In this document: positions 39,162 to 53,100 of the stretch, piece after piece | Layout of the letters: every line of letters starts with the position of its first letter | Position numbering within the stretch: position 1 is the first letter of the stretch | NCBI RefSeq assembly: GCF_031755915.1 | Contig: NC_083388.1 | Coordinates: 18,750,001 to 18,814,000, forward strand | Source: Ziziphus jujuba | Lineage: Eukaryota; Streptophyta; Magnoliopsida; Rosales; Rhamnaceae | Direction of reading: 5' to 3' | DNA: 64,000 nt | The notes under the pieces: model-generated | The model's database searches: none | What the model saw: the letters and a program-made list of their open reading frames with translations, nothing else | What the model was told of the DNA's origin: nothing | Program-made: the position numbers and the translations under genes

Positions 39162-40304
39162 TTAAAATTGAACCCCTTCGAATGTCTGACCAAATTGCCA
39201 ACCAGCAGGTGCCACGTTGTAGCTAGTCACCGTCCTTCCATCACTGGCTGTGACTTGGAAAGACAAGCTCTGGCCATTTAGATATGAGTTGCTTTGCCAG
39301 TTCTGACCCCAGTTCCTTGACATGGCTTGCCATCCAGTTTTAGACCCTTTGATCGAGACCGCATGGGCATCCCCTGCCCCGCCAACGTTGGTGATCAAAA
39401 CCAGGTTGAAGTAAGAGTGGCCATTGATGGTGAACCTTATGCCTCCTTTCTTCATACAGGGCACTCTGTCACACCAAAAACAAAAATAAAAACACCTTGT
39501 CAACAAAATCTAAACAACAAGCTCCATTGAATTCTTACTTTTAGGAAAAATACAAAAGATAAATGATGACAGGCTTTCTAATAGTTTAAATTTTGAGGAA
39601 CATAGTTATTCAATTTTGTATTACACCCTAAAATCCTTCATATTTTAAAGATCCAGAAGACGGGTCTACATGTGAAGTGGTAATGCAAACTTGACCAAAG
39701 TAACATTTTTTAATTTTTTTATTTTTTTACCTTCTGAACGAGACAGGGACAATTCCAGCTCGATACTGAGCGATATGCAAGAAAGCAGGCTCGGCCAAAT
39801 CGAAGTGCTGAAGAGGAGGATTACACCAACCACCATTGGTGTTGGACAGAGCCAAGTTAGGAGGGCAAAAGTTCGTCGCGGTGACGATGATAGAGCCTGG
39901 AAGACACCATTTGGCGTCGTTGCTGCATCGCATTTCGTAACAAGAACCGCCGCTCAAGCCATTGTTGAACAGAGCGGTGCTTAAAGCTGCAGTGTTTGTT
40001 CCATATCCTTGGCTATACAGATTTCCATATCCACAAGCTCCACCTGAGAAACAAAAACCCAATTCGCAATCTAAGTCCAATTTCTAAAACAGAGAAACAA
40101 CCACCGAAAAAAAAAAAAAAAAAAAAAAGAGACTTCTTAGTTTTTTAGTAACTTACCCATTGTGCCTGAAGCATCACCACCGCCATAGAAGGTAGCGTGG
40201 CCGCTCTGCCAACCTCCATAGTCAGCTACAGTGGCATGCAGGTGTAGCTTGAAGAGTAGAAGAAGAAGTAATGGAGAAAAATAGTACAATGGTTGAGCTG
40301 CCAT
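39162..40304 (-). CDS. EXPA: Alpha-expansin
   Basis: Exons on the minus strand are 40157-40304, 39731-40043 and 39162-39465; 765 bases, 254 aa, the usual alpha-expansin size. A signal peptide ([20 protein letters not shown], cleavage probably near residue 27) sends it to the wall, where expansins loosen cellulose-xyloglucan contacts without hydrolysis at low pH. The GH45-like domain shows [20 protein letters not shown], a Cys series, and the HFD motif (HFDLAEPAF). The cellulose-binding C-terminal domain shows [18 protein letters not shown] and NWGQNWQSN, ending [10 protein letters not shown]. Sequence features fit the EXPA1/EXPA8/EXPA10 kind, but the exact orthologue is uncertain. Two introns are in typical alpha-expansin positions. 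A TATA box lies about 112 bases upstream of the ATG. Confidence 0.96.
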
Positions 40305-40415
40305 TGGAGGATTCTTGTTGAGTAAGAAAGAGGGAAAACAGAGGGGGTTATGCAGGGGAGGTTGTTTTTGGGCTTTGGCTTTGGTTTTGTGATGTGCAAA
40401 GGAAGAGAGGCTCAG

Positions 40416-40423
40416 TATTTATA
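40416..40423 (-). promoter_or_regulatory. Expansin TATA box
   Basis: TATAAATA on the minus strand, 112 bases upstream of the start codon at 40304, in a good position for a core promoter. Confidence 0.7.
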
Positions 40424-40643
40424 AGGAAACGGAGTGGAGTTACAAAAGGGACTAAAATTGAGAAAAAAAATCAAATGCACATGCGCTGGGTTTTTTGATT
40501 GTGGGTAACAACCGCTAGGCTTTGTAGGCCCAGAGACCTTTTCCACATGCATTTCTTTCCTCTCACCGTTTCTTATTACCTTTGATAAAATTAATACTAA
40601 TAATAATAAAATAATATGATATTTCTTAACTGCCACTAGTTTT

Positions 40644-40681
<38 letters not shown>

Positions 40682-42750
40682 CCTTTGCTAGTGTGTAATC
40701 TTGAAAAAGTAGGGAATAATCTTTTAATTTTGGATTATAGAAAGTTTGAGGATAGGGGTGGGTTTTTGAACATAAAATAGTATCTTTTGCACATGGGGAG
40801 TAGGAAATTCACATTTTGCTACTAATCCTGTTTCTATGTTGAAATTTTGTGTACCACCCAAAAAAAAAAAAAAAAAGTTGAAATTTTGAAGAATTATTAT
40901 TATTATTATTTTTTCTAACTATCTTTTATTTTTGGGTTCAAATTATTGCTTAGTAGACATAAAGAAGGAAATGCTTGCCAGTGCACATAAAGGGACAAGC
41001 ATCTTAATCAGTGTGTATAATTAGCAAGTAACAGACCAATTAAGCATGATGATGATGATGATGGCATCTATAGACAAATGCCTCTAAATTTCACTTCTTT
41101 TTTTTTTTTTTTGGATAATTAAGAATGGAGCATTCAAACTCAGGATGATTGTTCAAAAACAAATCAGTAAGATATCCCAGCAGAGACCATGTTTCTAAGT
41201 TTTATTAAATGTGTTTTTCAACAATTTGTGATGGAAAATATTGCAGAGAGTTTGAGGTCTTACGTGGGGGATGACAGACATGGGAGGATGATATGTCTGG
41301 TTTTTGTTTGGAGATTAGGTCACATGGATGGCCGACATTCATTGAATAGTTGGAGAGTAATCGATGTGGGATGGTGGGCCGTCCATGTAAGCCACATAAC
41401 AAAAACCAACCATGACGTGCTCACCTTAAATGCCAATGTTTATTATACACAAAATGGATAAAGATTATTCTGTTAGTGAGATTAATATATAAGTTTTCTA
41501 TTGTTAATATGAGTTGTATCAAATTCCTCTTAGCACAAATTTTTAATCAGAGCCTTGCTGTGTTTTAAACTTCTTTTGTGCTTCATTATTAATGAAAATA
41601 GTCTTGGTCCATTCCATACAGGATTAATACAAGTCAATATTTTCGTCCAAAAAAAACAAAAATGATAATAATCTATAAGCCAATGATTTCTCATTCCTAA
41701 GATGCATATATAGACTTTTAGTAAAATAAAATAGAATTTATCAATCTATGTAAGATTGAAACCATATCAATGTACTTTTATATGAATTGCACATGACCAA
41801 AATCGTTTTTCTTCTGTATGTTTACTGTGTGGTTTTATTTATTACAAATCTTGTAGCTGGCTGTCTTTCGTAGAAAAAAAAAAACATCAAGTCCTATATC
41901 CATCTATTATTTAACGATATATATATATATATATATATATATTTTGTTTTTGTTAAATTATTGCTTAATTAACAGTGGAACTAAATTACTCCATGCATAT
42001 GATTAGTTGCATGAGCTGCTATCACTTAAAAGAGTGGCAGAATTTGGATTTTCTTATATATGAACTAATTTTCCCAAAAAAAATAAATAAATAAAAAGGC
42101 ACAAAAATTAGCTAGTGAAATACCTTTAATTAATTCAAGAAAGCTACAATTCTTGAAAGGAATTGTGAATTGGTTCTTTTTCCTTTTCACTGTCGTTGTC
42201 ATTCCTTATTTTTAAAAATGACATGGACTTCTTTACAAAGTCGTTAAAAGTGCTGTCGGTCCTCGAAAGCTTCTTTTACAACTGTTTTGTTTGTCTATTA
42301 AACGACACATAATTAACTACGGTATCCTTTTAAGCATCGAAAGATGATGAGGTGGTTATTGTTGTAGCTGGGCATGCGTGTTAAAAAAGTGTTCTCCATT
42401 TCTCATGCGACTGAGTTAACTAAATTAGGCTTTGCTGTTTAATATATTTATATATTATAAATATTTATTTGTTTATTAATTTGTTGAGTGAGAGAGTCTA
42501 AAATGGTGGAGATTTGAGGTCGGTCCTACCATGTTAGGAGCACATGCAAGCTCCGGCTTTGCTCACGCTGCTCCTCATATTCATCCACCCTTTTCATCAA
42601 CACTTTTGAACCTCATAAAATATGTAGACCTCATTTAATAATATAAATTTCATGTCAACACACACACACACACATATGTATATGGATGTTACATCTTATA
42701 AATTATATCCAATTGAATATCAAACATCCTCTATAGTAGAAGTGACTTCA

Positions 42751-42820
42751 TCTATTATAACAGAATTATATATCTATTATAACAGAATTATATTATATAT
42801 CTATTATAACAGAATTATAT
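42751..42820. repeat. Three-copy tandem repeat, 22-27 bp unit
   Basis: tctattataacagaattata begins at 42751, 42773 and 42800; the last copy runs into a TA microsatellite. Confidence 0.85.
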
Positions 42821-44354
42821 ATATATATATATATATGTAACAGATTAATTGTTTGATTTCTATAATAATTGGAAGACATGATTTGTCACATTCCAATTGA
42901 ATTTTTAATTTTAAATGATCGATTAATATAACATTCATATAACTTGTCATATTGCTATATCATCTAGTGTAAAATGGGATAGTTTGTATGAAAATAATTT
43001 TTTATATACTAATGATTTCAAAACAAACAAATAAATATATAGTTATTCTTTCTTACATACATTTAAAAGAAAAAATAAATTTGTAAGTTACCTAGAAATG
43101 AACTTGTGACTAATTAATTGAGCATTCCAATCATGTAAAAAATCTTGCAACCTTTGGCTGCACTATGGAATCTTGTCTGTTGCTGAAAGAGAATAATTGA
43201 GTTGGCTTTGGGGGGCCTTTTCTACCAATTAATCCCCTTCAAGATTACATGCAGGTTTTTAGTTAAATATATATATATAATTACATGTTGCTGGTTTATT
43301 TTTTTATTTTTATTTTTATTTTTTTGGTGAATATTACATGTTGCTGGTTTGAGTAGTCGATAATGCTGATTTGCTTATCTCTTCTCCAAGATACTGTCTT
43401 AGGATTTTGATTCTCTCAAAGCTCTGATGCATGTACTTTTCCCAATATTCAGTCTCTAAATTGTGTCCTCCATATGTGAGGTTTCTACATGACAACGATC
43501 TTCCTCTCTTTCTCTCTCATATCCGACCCTTTTTTTATCTGAAAACAATTTGTGTCCTCGTGTAATTAACCTTTTATTTCCCTAACAAAAGCATATGGGT
43601 AGGACAATGTTTCAATGGATAATTATGTGAGGTCACTTCCTAGAATTAAATAGGTAGGACACCGACTTTTAATTTTCGATTTTTGTAAACAATTTTTATT
43701 TTTTTATTTTTTAATACATATAACAAGATACCAATCATGGGTTTGGCCTTAAAAAAATAAAAAGATAAAAATAAAGACAAAGAAGAGACTGATCTTGCTT
43801 GCAGCATGTTTTATAAGGCGTCACATTCTACCAATTGAAGACAAACTCATCAGAGTAAAGAATGTATTATCAGTCTAAACCTACTTAACTTATTGTATGA
43901 GGCAGCTCCCCTATCTATATAGCTTATACAAAAATGCTCCCTAAATTATAGTCACAAATCTAATAGATTAGTTTATTTGGAGATAATCCAATGATAAAAT
44001 TATTGTATTTTTTTAGGCAATGGATGATGTTGAATTTGAATCATTCTATTTTAATTGCAGGAAAAAAAGATGGTAGAATAATTATGTAAATTATCCATGG
44101 CTTTGGGAAAATAACATGATAAAATGGGCATTAAAAAGATAAATAAATAAAGAGACCGGCCATGTCTTAGCCTAGGCATACCTATACAAGAAGGAAATTT
44201 AACAGCAGAGACAGAAATTTTTGATGTAAATGCTGAAAAGATTCAGAACATCTTTGTCCAATTAAGAGGATAAATCAAATTTAAATCCGAAAGGCATAAA
44301 AAGCCCCAACACATCCATATACACAAAGGACATGTATTTAAAATACAAGTCCAC

Positions 44355-44700
44355 AAGAAGGCATAGTGCTTTTGTATTTATCTATTATTTTTGGGTTGTT
44401 ATTTAGGGGGTAATTGAAAGTGCCCCTTAACAAATTAAGGGATAGTCCATTTGTCTTATATATGAGACTGGTGCTCTGAGACATTTCTAACAGATATTGT
44501 GTTTACTATTTTCTGGCAAGGGCAGATAAGAAGGCATAGTGATTTTGTATTTATTTATTATTTTTGGGTTGTCATTTAGGGGGTAACTGAAAGTGCCCCT
44601 TAGCAGATTAAGGGATTGTCCTTGAGTCATATCTATGAGACTGGTGCTATAAGACATTTCTAACAGATTTTGTGTTTACTATTTTCTGGCAAGGGTAGAT
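44355..44700. repeat. 173-bp tandem duplication
   Basis: Copies 44355-44527 and 44528-44700 both start aagaaggcatagtg and end ggcaagggcagat or ggcaagggtagat. They have equal length and differ at roughly 18 positions. Non-coding; unlike its surroundings it is not just A/T-rich filler. Confidence 0.9.
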
Positions 44701-45790
44701 AAGAACAGTGTCACAAAGAGACCTCACGAGGACCACACTTTTAAGCTTTCCATGAGAACGCAAACCAAATCACAAAAATTTAAAGCCCCACCATGTGCAT
44801 TTTCTAAGGAAACTTAAAAAAAAGGAAGTCGGACTCAAACATGGTCCTCTAAAAGGTGGGTTTCAAAATTTTTGGTCACCTCATTTATGATATGTTTCTA
44901 CCGGGCAATGACATGTTTTTATAAGGGAAAGACACTGTTTCAAAATTTTTATTTTTATTTTTTAATTGGTGAAACACTGTTTCAAACTTGTCACGAGTGA
45001 GTACAATCTATTATTATGTTAAAAAAGCTCAAAAGGGTCAAAATAAACATTTGAAGTAGGTCTGAATCAAACAACAATACTCAAAAAACAGAAGTTCAAT
45101 CTGCAGTTTTTAAAAAATTGAGAATACACGTCTAGATATTCAACCAAGTCTATGTGAAATCCCCTTTTAGTTTAGAATATAGAATATACTGTAATCCTTG
45201 TCCCCAGAAAAAAGGAAAAATTTCAGTTGGACAGATTTTTTAATCCTATCCGGTTAATGTTTCATCGGCTAGATCGAAGTAGAGAACGATTACAAGGCTT
45301 TAAAAGAGTACAATTGGCAATCCCTTCCAAATGTAACCTTGAGATAAGAAATGGTTTTTCTTTTTTTTCTTTTGTTTTTTTTATTCTTTTTTTCCCTTTT
45401 CCTTTTTGGACAACAAGAAGAGGGTTTACATGACAATTTTCCACAAAATGAAACATGTTTGATAGCCAAAGCATTGAAGCAGGGGATTTTCATTTCAGAA
45501 ATCAAAAGCAATACATCTTCGCAGCAAAGAATGCCCCTATAAATAAATGAAGAGAGGATTGGAGAATAAAAGGGATAATCAAATCACCAATCCACTTATT
45601 ATTAATTCAAAAAATTTAAATGTAACCGTAACTCAATATTTTGTGCCAGTGTTTTTAATGGTAACTCCTCTCCCTAGGCGTTCAAATAAATTCTGAACCC
45701 ACCTAGCTAAAGCCCTATTGTCAAAATCAACGCCTTTAATGATTCTGACAGTCAAATTTGTATCACATGTTTAACAATGTCTGTAATTTT

Positions 45791-47101
45791 TCAACACAAG
45801 CTTGGATAGAACATAGAAGACACCTTGAAGGCTGCAAGGTCTTTAATGGTTTCCGTAGACTTTGTTTGTGTCTCAGCATCTTTCATATCAGTGTTGCAAC
45901 CCCACACCCGGATCACAAGTCTCCTACAATTAGGAGATGATTGTCGCAAATACAATTTATACCAGTCAATTACATCGTTCTTGTGAATGCTTTTCAGTGC
46001 TTCTGCTTCTTTCTTTGACAAGTCAAATATGTATCTGTTAAGTTACAAAAATATTTTGGTTTTAATGAGCATCGATGCGACCATTATTCTGATAAAAAAA
46101 TCTCTAATAAAATTCAATATTGCATGACTATATCACCATGAAGCATACCTTTTATCAATGATCTGGTTCCAAAATCTGTTGGTTTCATATGTGAGTGATG
46201 GATCTTTCTCCAATAACTTTGCCATCAACCCGCCCTTATAATTCTCAAAGGAATTATCGTCAAGCCCTTCCTGTAACATAAATGTATCCTCAGAGTCAGG
46301 AATTTTATTTCTTAAGCGTGCTTTACTCCAAAACCATAAATAAGAAAGTATACTAATAACCAAAAGTTTGTTTCTTTTTCAGGCCATTGTTGTATATTTC
46401 AATTTAAATAATGTTCCTACTATCTAATTACTAAATATTTTCCCTTCTCAAATACTTATTACCATGGACCTTCATCTTGCAACTTGTTCCTACATTGTCA
46501 CTGTCACCCAAGCACATTAGCTTGCCAGGGCATTAGAGTCTATATCAGACAAAGGGTAGTGCATTGCACGCTATATGGTGAAATAGTGAATCAATCTTTT
46601 CAAGTACATAACAGGAACAAAGACTATTCATTTTTAATCAAAAGTCATAGAAAAACCACAAATAATGCTTACCAACAGTTCTTCCAAACCATCTATGAAG
46701 TTGTCAATTCTCCCTTGCAGATAGATTGGGCTATACTCAGCTGATTGGACACAGAAACAAAATCCAAAAATACGATATGTTATCCGTGGGCTACACTCAA
46801 CAACATATCCAAGCTGCTCCTTTGTCCTATATATAAATATGGATAAAGAATTTTAATAACATGTTAAAATAACCTAGTCATCATATGCACAAGTAGAAAA
46901 TAGTCCATTAGAAAATATTTTTCCAGACAAGCTAATTTTTATGCAACTCTGGAATTGCTTGATGAAAAGAGATATGTAGCTCAATTCAAGCAATCATATC
47001 GTATCTGACACTGAATTTTGCCTGCTTTTCAAGTCAATATTGATGAAGGAATTAAGCTAACAATCAAGGCCCCATCCCAACCACCGGGAAAAAAAAAAAA
47101 A

Positions 47102-47133
<32 letters not shown>

Positions 47134-50100
47134 GGGGAAGGGAATGAGGGGAGAATTAGCATAATCAATTTTAGAAAGCATGAACACTTTCGGCATGAGA
47201 TGAATCACCGTAGCTGATTGAATAGCGGTTCTTCTACAATTTCATCAAAAAGATCTACCAATGATTTCATTTTAATGGACTCCAACCCCAAATCCTGCTC
47301 AATTTGGAAATAAAGCTGCAATGCAAAATCCAAACAATGAGGCGTACAAATAAACTATCCAACAAGAACATGAGGATAAAGTGCATATGTGCATTCATAG
47401 ATCGTAATCAGAACACATAGTATTTACACATGGTAACTAGAACAAAATCCATTACCTCAACCACAGAGTTCTTTTCCATCTTATTCTTTACACTGACATC
47501 TCTAACAATATTAGCACCAGGAGCAAGACAGATAACTTGTTCTACATGTCTCATTTCATATGAGAGCGGTTTTACAGGAAAATTTACTTTAAATATATTT
47601 GAGATGCTAATTGCTTCCCCCTCCAATAAATTGCCATGGCAAATGCCCTCAACATATAGCTGTATAAAATGAGGAGAGAAGATAATAACTAATTTAACCA
47701 ATCTCAGTCTTGCAGCGTTCTAATAAAACATAAAGATTAACCATAACAAACTACTTCATTGCCTTGTAGTTAATAACCATGAAAGTTGCTCCTTTGATAA
47801 CTCCAAATCACAAACACCAAAATAAATAAATAAATCATTGTAAAGCATATAAGCAGCATCGGTGAAACATGTGAAAACATTGTAGCAGCCCCTCTCCATT
47901 TATGGGAAGCTATACAAGTTCCTGCAAGGAAAAGTACCAGGGAGGAAGGCAATGACGAGTTATAGCCACATATTTCTGTACCTGGGAACGAAGTTCTGGA
48001 ATGAATGCCGTTAGATCAGTAACAGACAAGTCATTCAAAACTTGCATCTTCTCATCAACATCATAAAAGCTCTGACACAAAACTTGCAACCTCAAATATG
48101 ATGAATGGCTCAGGGGCTTCATATTACTATTCTTCAACGTTCTCTTCATATTTTCTTTAATAACCTATTAAGGTCAGCAACACTTCATTAAAATACAGAA
48201 ACCAGCAAAAATCTAAAAAAAGCATGTCAACTAATTTTTCATATGCAACAGAAAAAACGTATACCTCAAAACGGTTGCTAGTTGGCAAGAAACTTTTGAA
48301 TGTTGCCAGAAGTTTGGACAGTAGAACTGGAAGCTTATCATTGAAACCATAGATCTTCAGCTCCAGTTTATCACCAAAAACAGATACAGAAGTTTCCAAC
48401 TTGGCAATACTTGCCTATAAGAAAAGAAGATTCCTCTGATATAGATCTCAATGAAATTTACTATGAAAAATCGTTTCATAACTAAAATTGAGTTCAGTAA
48501 CCAATAATGGCAAATATAACTATAAGCAAGGTGGTCAATGGAAATGGTCCTTAGGAGAATGATAAGTTAAGGAAGTACCATCATAATTTTAGAGCCTGGT
48601 CATGCTATTACATGGTTTAAGGCTCAATGCTCAAAAGATTGTTGTAGTGTACAAATAAAAGCCCGTCTGCTAGTTATTTTGTATATTTTTGTTGTCTTCT
48701 TTGTCCATATTATTTAGGTCTCTGTTTTGTCTTAGTACAAACGAGTGCCTCATATTGATTATTAAACATCAAATAGAATAAAAAGTGGTTCAGAAAATAA
48801 GTTTCTTATTTTTTCAAAACCTCTTAAGCGATTAGTATTGATGGTAACACATCCCACTCTTCATAAAGGCATTAGACACAGCTTTTACATTGTGAAAAGT
48901 AGGGACACTTATTTTTAGTCCTATGAACTGGATCTGGTATGGCAAAATTAAATCCTATGAACTGGGTCTGGTATGGCAAAATTGTCTCAGTGAAACATTC
49001 TAGGTAGCAGACTATGGACAAATTTGTAACTGAATTAAATGCATGTAGTGTTTCCATTAACCATATATAAGCAAAACCAGTCATTGATCACTTAATACTA
49101 AAGCAAAAGATAATTATAAATTCAAGCTGTTAACCTGATATATAATCTCATTCAGCTCATCCTTAAGAAGAAGGACATATAATTCCATCAGGACACAACT
49201 CTTCACACTACCATATCCACCCTTCAAACTAATGCGAAAGTACGTATTTGCTCGAGGAAGTTTGAAAGTGCGATCAAGCTTGTACCAGAACTTCATTAAT
49301 GGTTCATCAAGTATACATCTTGGAGAATCTATGTTAGCAAGATCCTCACATGCATTATCAGCACGGATGGAAAAATCAGAAGGAATAAACTCATTCTTTG
49401 AAGGCAGATGTAATGAAACATCAATTTCAGGAGGATCCCTCCACAAATCCATCAAAGACGGTGAAATATCCTCCTCAGTATAATGTGATCCAAACCAAGG
49501 TTCACATTGCAAACCTGAAGCAGTTAGATTTGAGAAGTAAAGATTAATCAGCTCAAATAAAAAAAGAAAAAAAAAATTTGTATGGTTTCCATCTTTACTA
49601 GTTTTGGAAACAAATAAATTAAAAAAAAAATTATATGGCTTCCGTCCTCACTAGTTTGGGAAACATTAATTTAATTTCACTTCAATAACACCCACAAGTC
49701 CAACAAGAAATAGCCAGTTAAACAATTTTAAGCTTTTAACGTACAAAATAGTGAGGAAAATGGAAGAACTGTAAATGGATTCTCTCACCACTAATAAGAC
49801 CTAACAGAATACAAGGGAATAACAATTAAATATTAGCCAGAATCTCAGTCTCATTCTACACATATTATTTATAGTTTTTCATAAAATCAGAACTACAGTA
49901 TAAGCATCAGTAGATTCATAAGACGAATCATATATTTGGCTTGTTAAGAGGATATTAAAGTTTACCATCTGACTTAATGGAGGACTTTGATACCACATCA
50001 ATCCTCATGTTTTCCGGCGTGAAGAAACCAAGAACATATTTTATTATTTCTTCATCCCATATTTTGTAGACATAGTCCCCATATATAACATGCTCTGGTG

Positions 50101-53100
50101 GATAAATTTGTAAATTCTCTGCAATAAAGAAGTTTTAAGACAATAGTTAACTAGATAGAAACTTTAACATCCTTAAGTTATTCTATGATGCAGTGGTTTC
50201 AAGAAGTTCTATGACATAAAATTAGTCAACGAAATAGATAAATATAACTTTGATTCTGAATATGCAAATGCTGACAACATGACAGAAAAAGCTAATAAAC
50301 TGGAGCCCATTCAGCAACCATCTAAACTACAAATACCAAGAATGTGCTCGATTACAATGCATACTAAGGTTAAAAAGTACTGTAAAGAAGCATGGAAACT
50401 ATATCAAAAAGACAAAGGATAGGAAAATACCTGCTAGTTCAGAAGCATAATCATCTTGAGGCTGCTCCTCTGCAAATCTAAATTCCATGGTCCCGATATC
50501 CTGGAGTTCCTTAAATATCCATTCTTGTGGAGAATCACAACGCAATAATTTAATATATTGATAAACAAAGCCAATGATCTCCAAAATCTGCATAATAAGC
50601 ATCAGAGCATTAATGAATAACGACAAAATGACTGTTGTTCCATAAGATATATTCCACGTGAAAAGTAACAACGCATGAAACAACAAATTTTTTATAAGCA
50701 CATATCACATATAAAGCAAAGCCAAAAAGGAAGGCTGATGCCAATGAAATGTACCATCAACACACAAATTTACAAATGGGGTAATCAAAGCTATTTTTCT
50801 AAGAAAAAAAATCTTCTTAAGAAAAGAAAGTTAGTACCTTTTCCAAGCCAGAGTCTGTGAGATGTATAGACATGCCAAAGATATAGCCCATAGATGACCG
50901 TTGCATACCTTCATCCCCAACACCAGCAGATAGAGATGTTGCCCATCCTCTAGCTTTGAGAAAGGAATGCAAACTTCCTCGACCCTCTAAAAACCCATAA
51001 CTTTGTGTTAAGAATTAGCAGACAAGCTAAAACAACATACCCATGCCAAACCATTTGAAATAACCAAAGTAGCAATAAAATGCAATAGCAAACCATCCCA
51101 TGCATAAGAAATGCAAAAGCAACTATGTCTAGAGAAAGAACAGCTAACACAGAGAACAATCTAGAAAACAGCCATCAAAGGAACAAGACAAAAGGAAGTT
51201 GAAGTTTTTAAGCTCTTTTTCTTTGGAACCTAAAAGTTATGATCCAAGTTTAAATCATCTTACCATGCCCAAGGAGATGTGCTATATAATCTTCTGGTTT
51301 CTTCAAATAGCTTTTACGAAGACATGGCAATGACCATGTTAAGTCAAGGATATGGACATCTTTAACAGCCTCTAGTCTGTACATTTTTCCAGCTTTCCAA
51401 AAGGGAGCTTCCACTTTGAACTCCAGATTTACCTGGGGTCCTTTCTTAACATTACCAAACAATTCCATGACCCAGCTCTCAAGAACATCAATAGATTCTG
51501 CAGCAATGAGATGTATCATGATTAAAACATAGAGCAATGAGATGTATCATGATTAAAAAACATAGTACTTCATATGTGCAAGGGATATTATTATGTGAAC
51601 ATTGGTAGTTCATCACTAAAGTCAATAATTGAAGCAATCATCCTCTGTGCAAACTAAAACAACTTATAACCGGTTTCTGAACAGAAAATTACTGGTAGAA
51701 AATGAATTGCACTCTTGAATATATTTTAATTTTAACTCCAAAATACGTAAGTTTAATATATTTTAATTTTAACTCCAAAATATGTAAGTTCGACTTCTCC
51801 TGATATTAATCAGTATTTTGGAGTTAAAATTGAAATATATTCAAGAGTGCAATTCATTTTCTACCTATGGTGTATGCTTTTTGAGACTACTCCAAAGTAC
51901 CAGCAAATTGCAAATAAACTATTTCCAAATTCCTTCTTAGAAAATGAGATCTCACCATAAATTTGGATTTTTAACTACCGATAAACATTTTATGGATGTC
52001 AAACTCCACAATCCATAACCAATACTCCTCTCATCATAGCAAAGCTAGGGCCACCAACTAACAAGAATCCAAGGTAGATATTATTATAAAACCTACCAAC
52101 AATAATCTATACACCATAAAGTCACATCTTCCCCCAACAGCATCTCCTATGATCACTAATATTGCCATCAAATAAGTTTTGCTATACATCACCATCAGAA
52201 CATCTCAACTGACAATCATTTCAGTTTACTCCAACACTAGCGACTCCTAGTTCCGTAGAACCCAACACAATCATCTAAAAAACCAAATACCAAAAATATT
52301 GCAAAGATTTGTCTCTGTAAGCACCATATACAATTGAAATTACTTCTTTCCTGCCATATGATACAACTATATTAAAACTAGGAAAGGAAAAAAATATTAA
52401 TAAATAAATAAATACTTACCTCCACCAATGACAACTAGCTTCATCAATCCACCATGGTAATATTCTTTAAAAAGATTCAGTATTTGTTCCCGCAGGTTGA
52501 TCCCTTTCTCCATTGCATCAACCAGGCTTTTCTTATTCCCTACCATCAAATAAAAAACATAAAAAAGTAGTCTCAAAAAGCATACACTTCTGACCATAAA
52601 ATCCAAATGTAATAGATTCAAGCTTTACCCCAAAAAAATCTATTAAAAGGGTGGCCAGGTGCAGAAGTATGGCATTGAAGTTGTTGAAGGCGGCAAGCAT
52701 CATTTTGCAAAACCTGGTTAAACTCTGTGTTCCATTTCGTTTACCAATGAGGAATATAATTTAGCCAGGAAAAATATGTTCATCGATACTATTGTTAGCA
52801 AATCTGAGATTGGTTAAAAGAAAAACAGAAAAAGGTAAGCTGCAGATAAGAGAGGCCTGTACCTGAATCTACAGCGAGAACCTCTCGTTCCATGGCTTCA
52901 ATTTTCACCAAAGGTGAAACGAAGAACTGAGAGAATCTGATAAATCCAACAGAAAAGCATAAGTATCAAACTAATCCCAGATCTAGATTATGTCAATCTT
53001 GAAGAGGATACTGTTTGATTATGAAACTCTTAATAGTCTACAGCACAGCAAAATTCTTATAAGGGAAGCATGAATGCAGCCAAATAATTCTTAGACAGCA

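Larger units (their letters stand above)
40424..45790. other. Gene-poor AT-rich spacer
   Basis: Starts with the expansin upstream region and a 34-base T run (40646-40679). Then A/T runs, ATT repeats (40895-40909), GAT repeats (41049-41063), TA microsatellites (41919-41942, 42817-42837), a CA run (42659-42673) and the tandem repeats listed separately. The nardilysin-like 3' UTR probably reaches in at the right end. Short open frames, for example 41189-41461, match nothing I know. Confidence 0.6.

Noticed and set aside
41189..41461. 90-codon plus-strand frame in the gene-poor spacer
   Set aside because: Matches no family I know, no clear promoter or splice context, and of a length expected by chance.
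45227..45542. Overlapping Phe/Lys-rich frames on both strands just outside the nardilysin 3' end
   Set aside because: Low-complexity T-rich sequence; the protease already ends properly at 45791.
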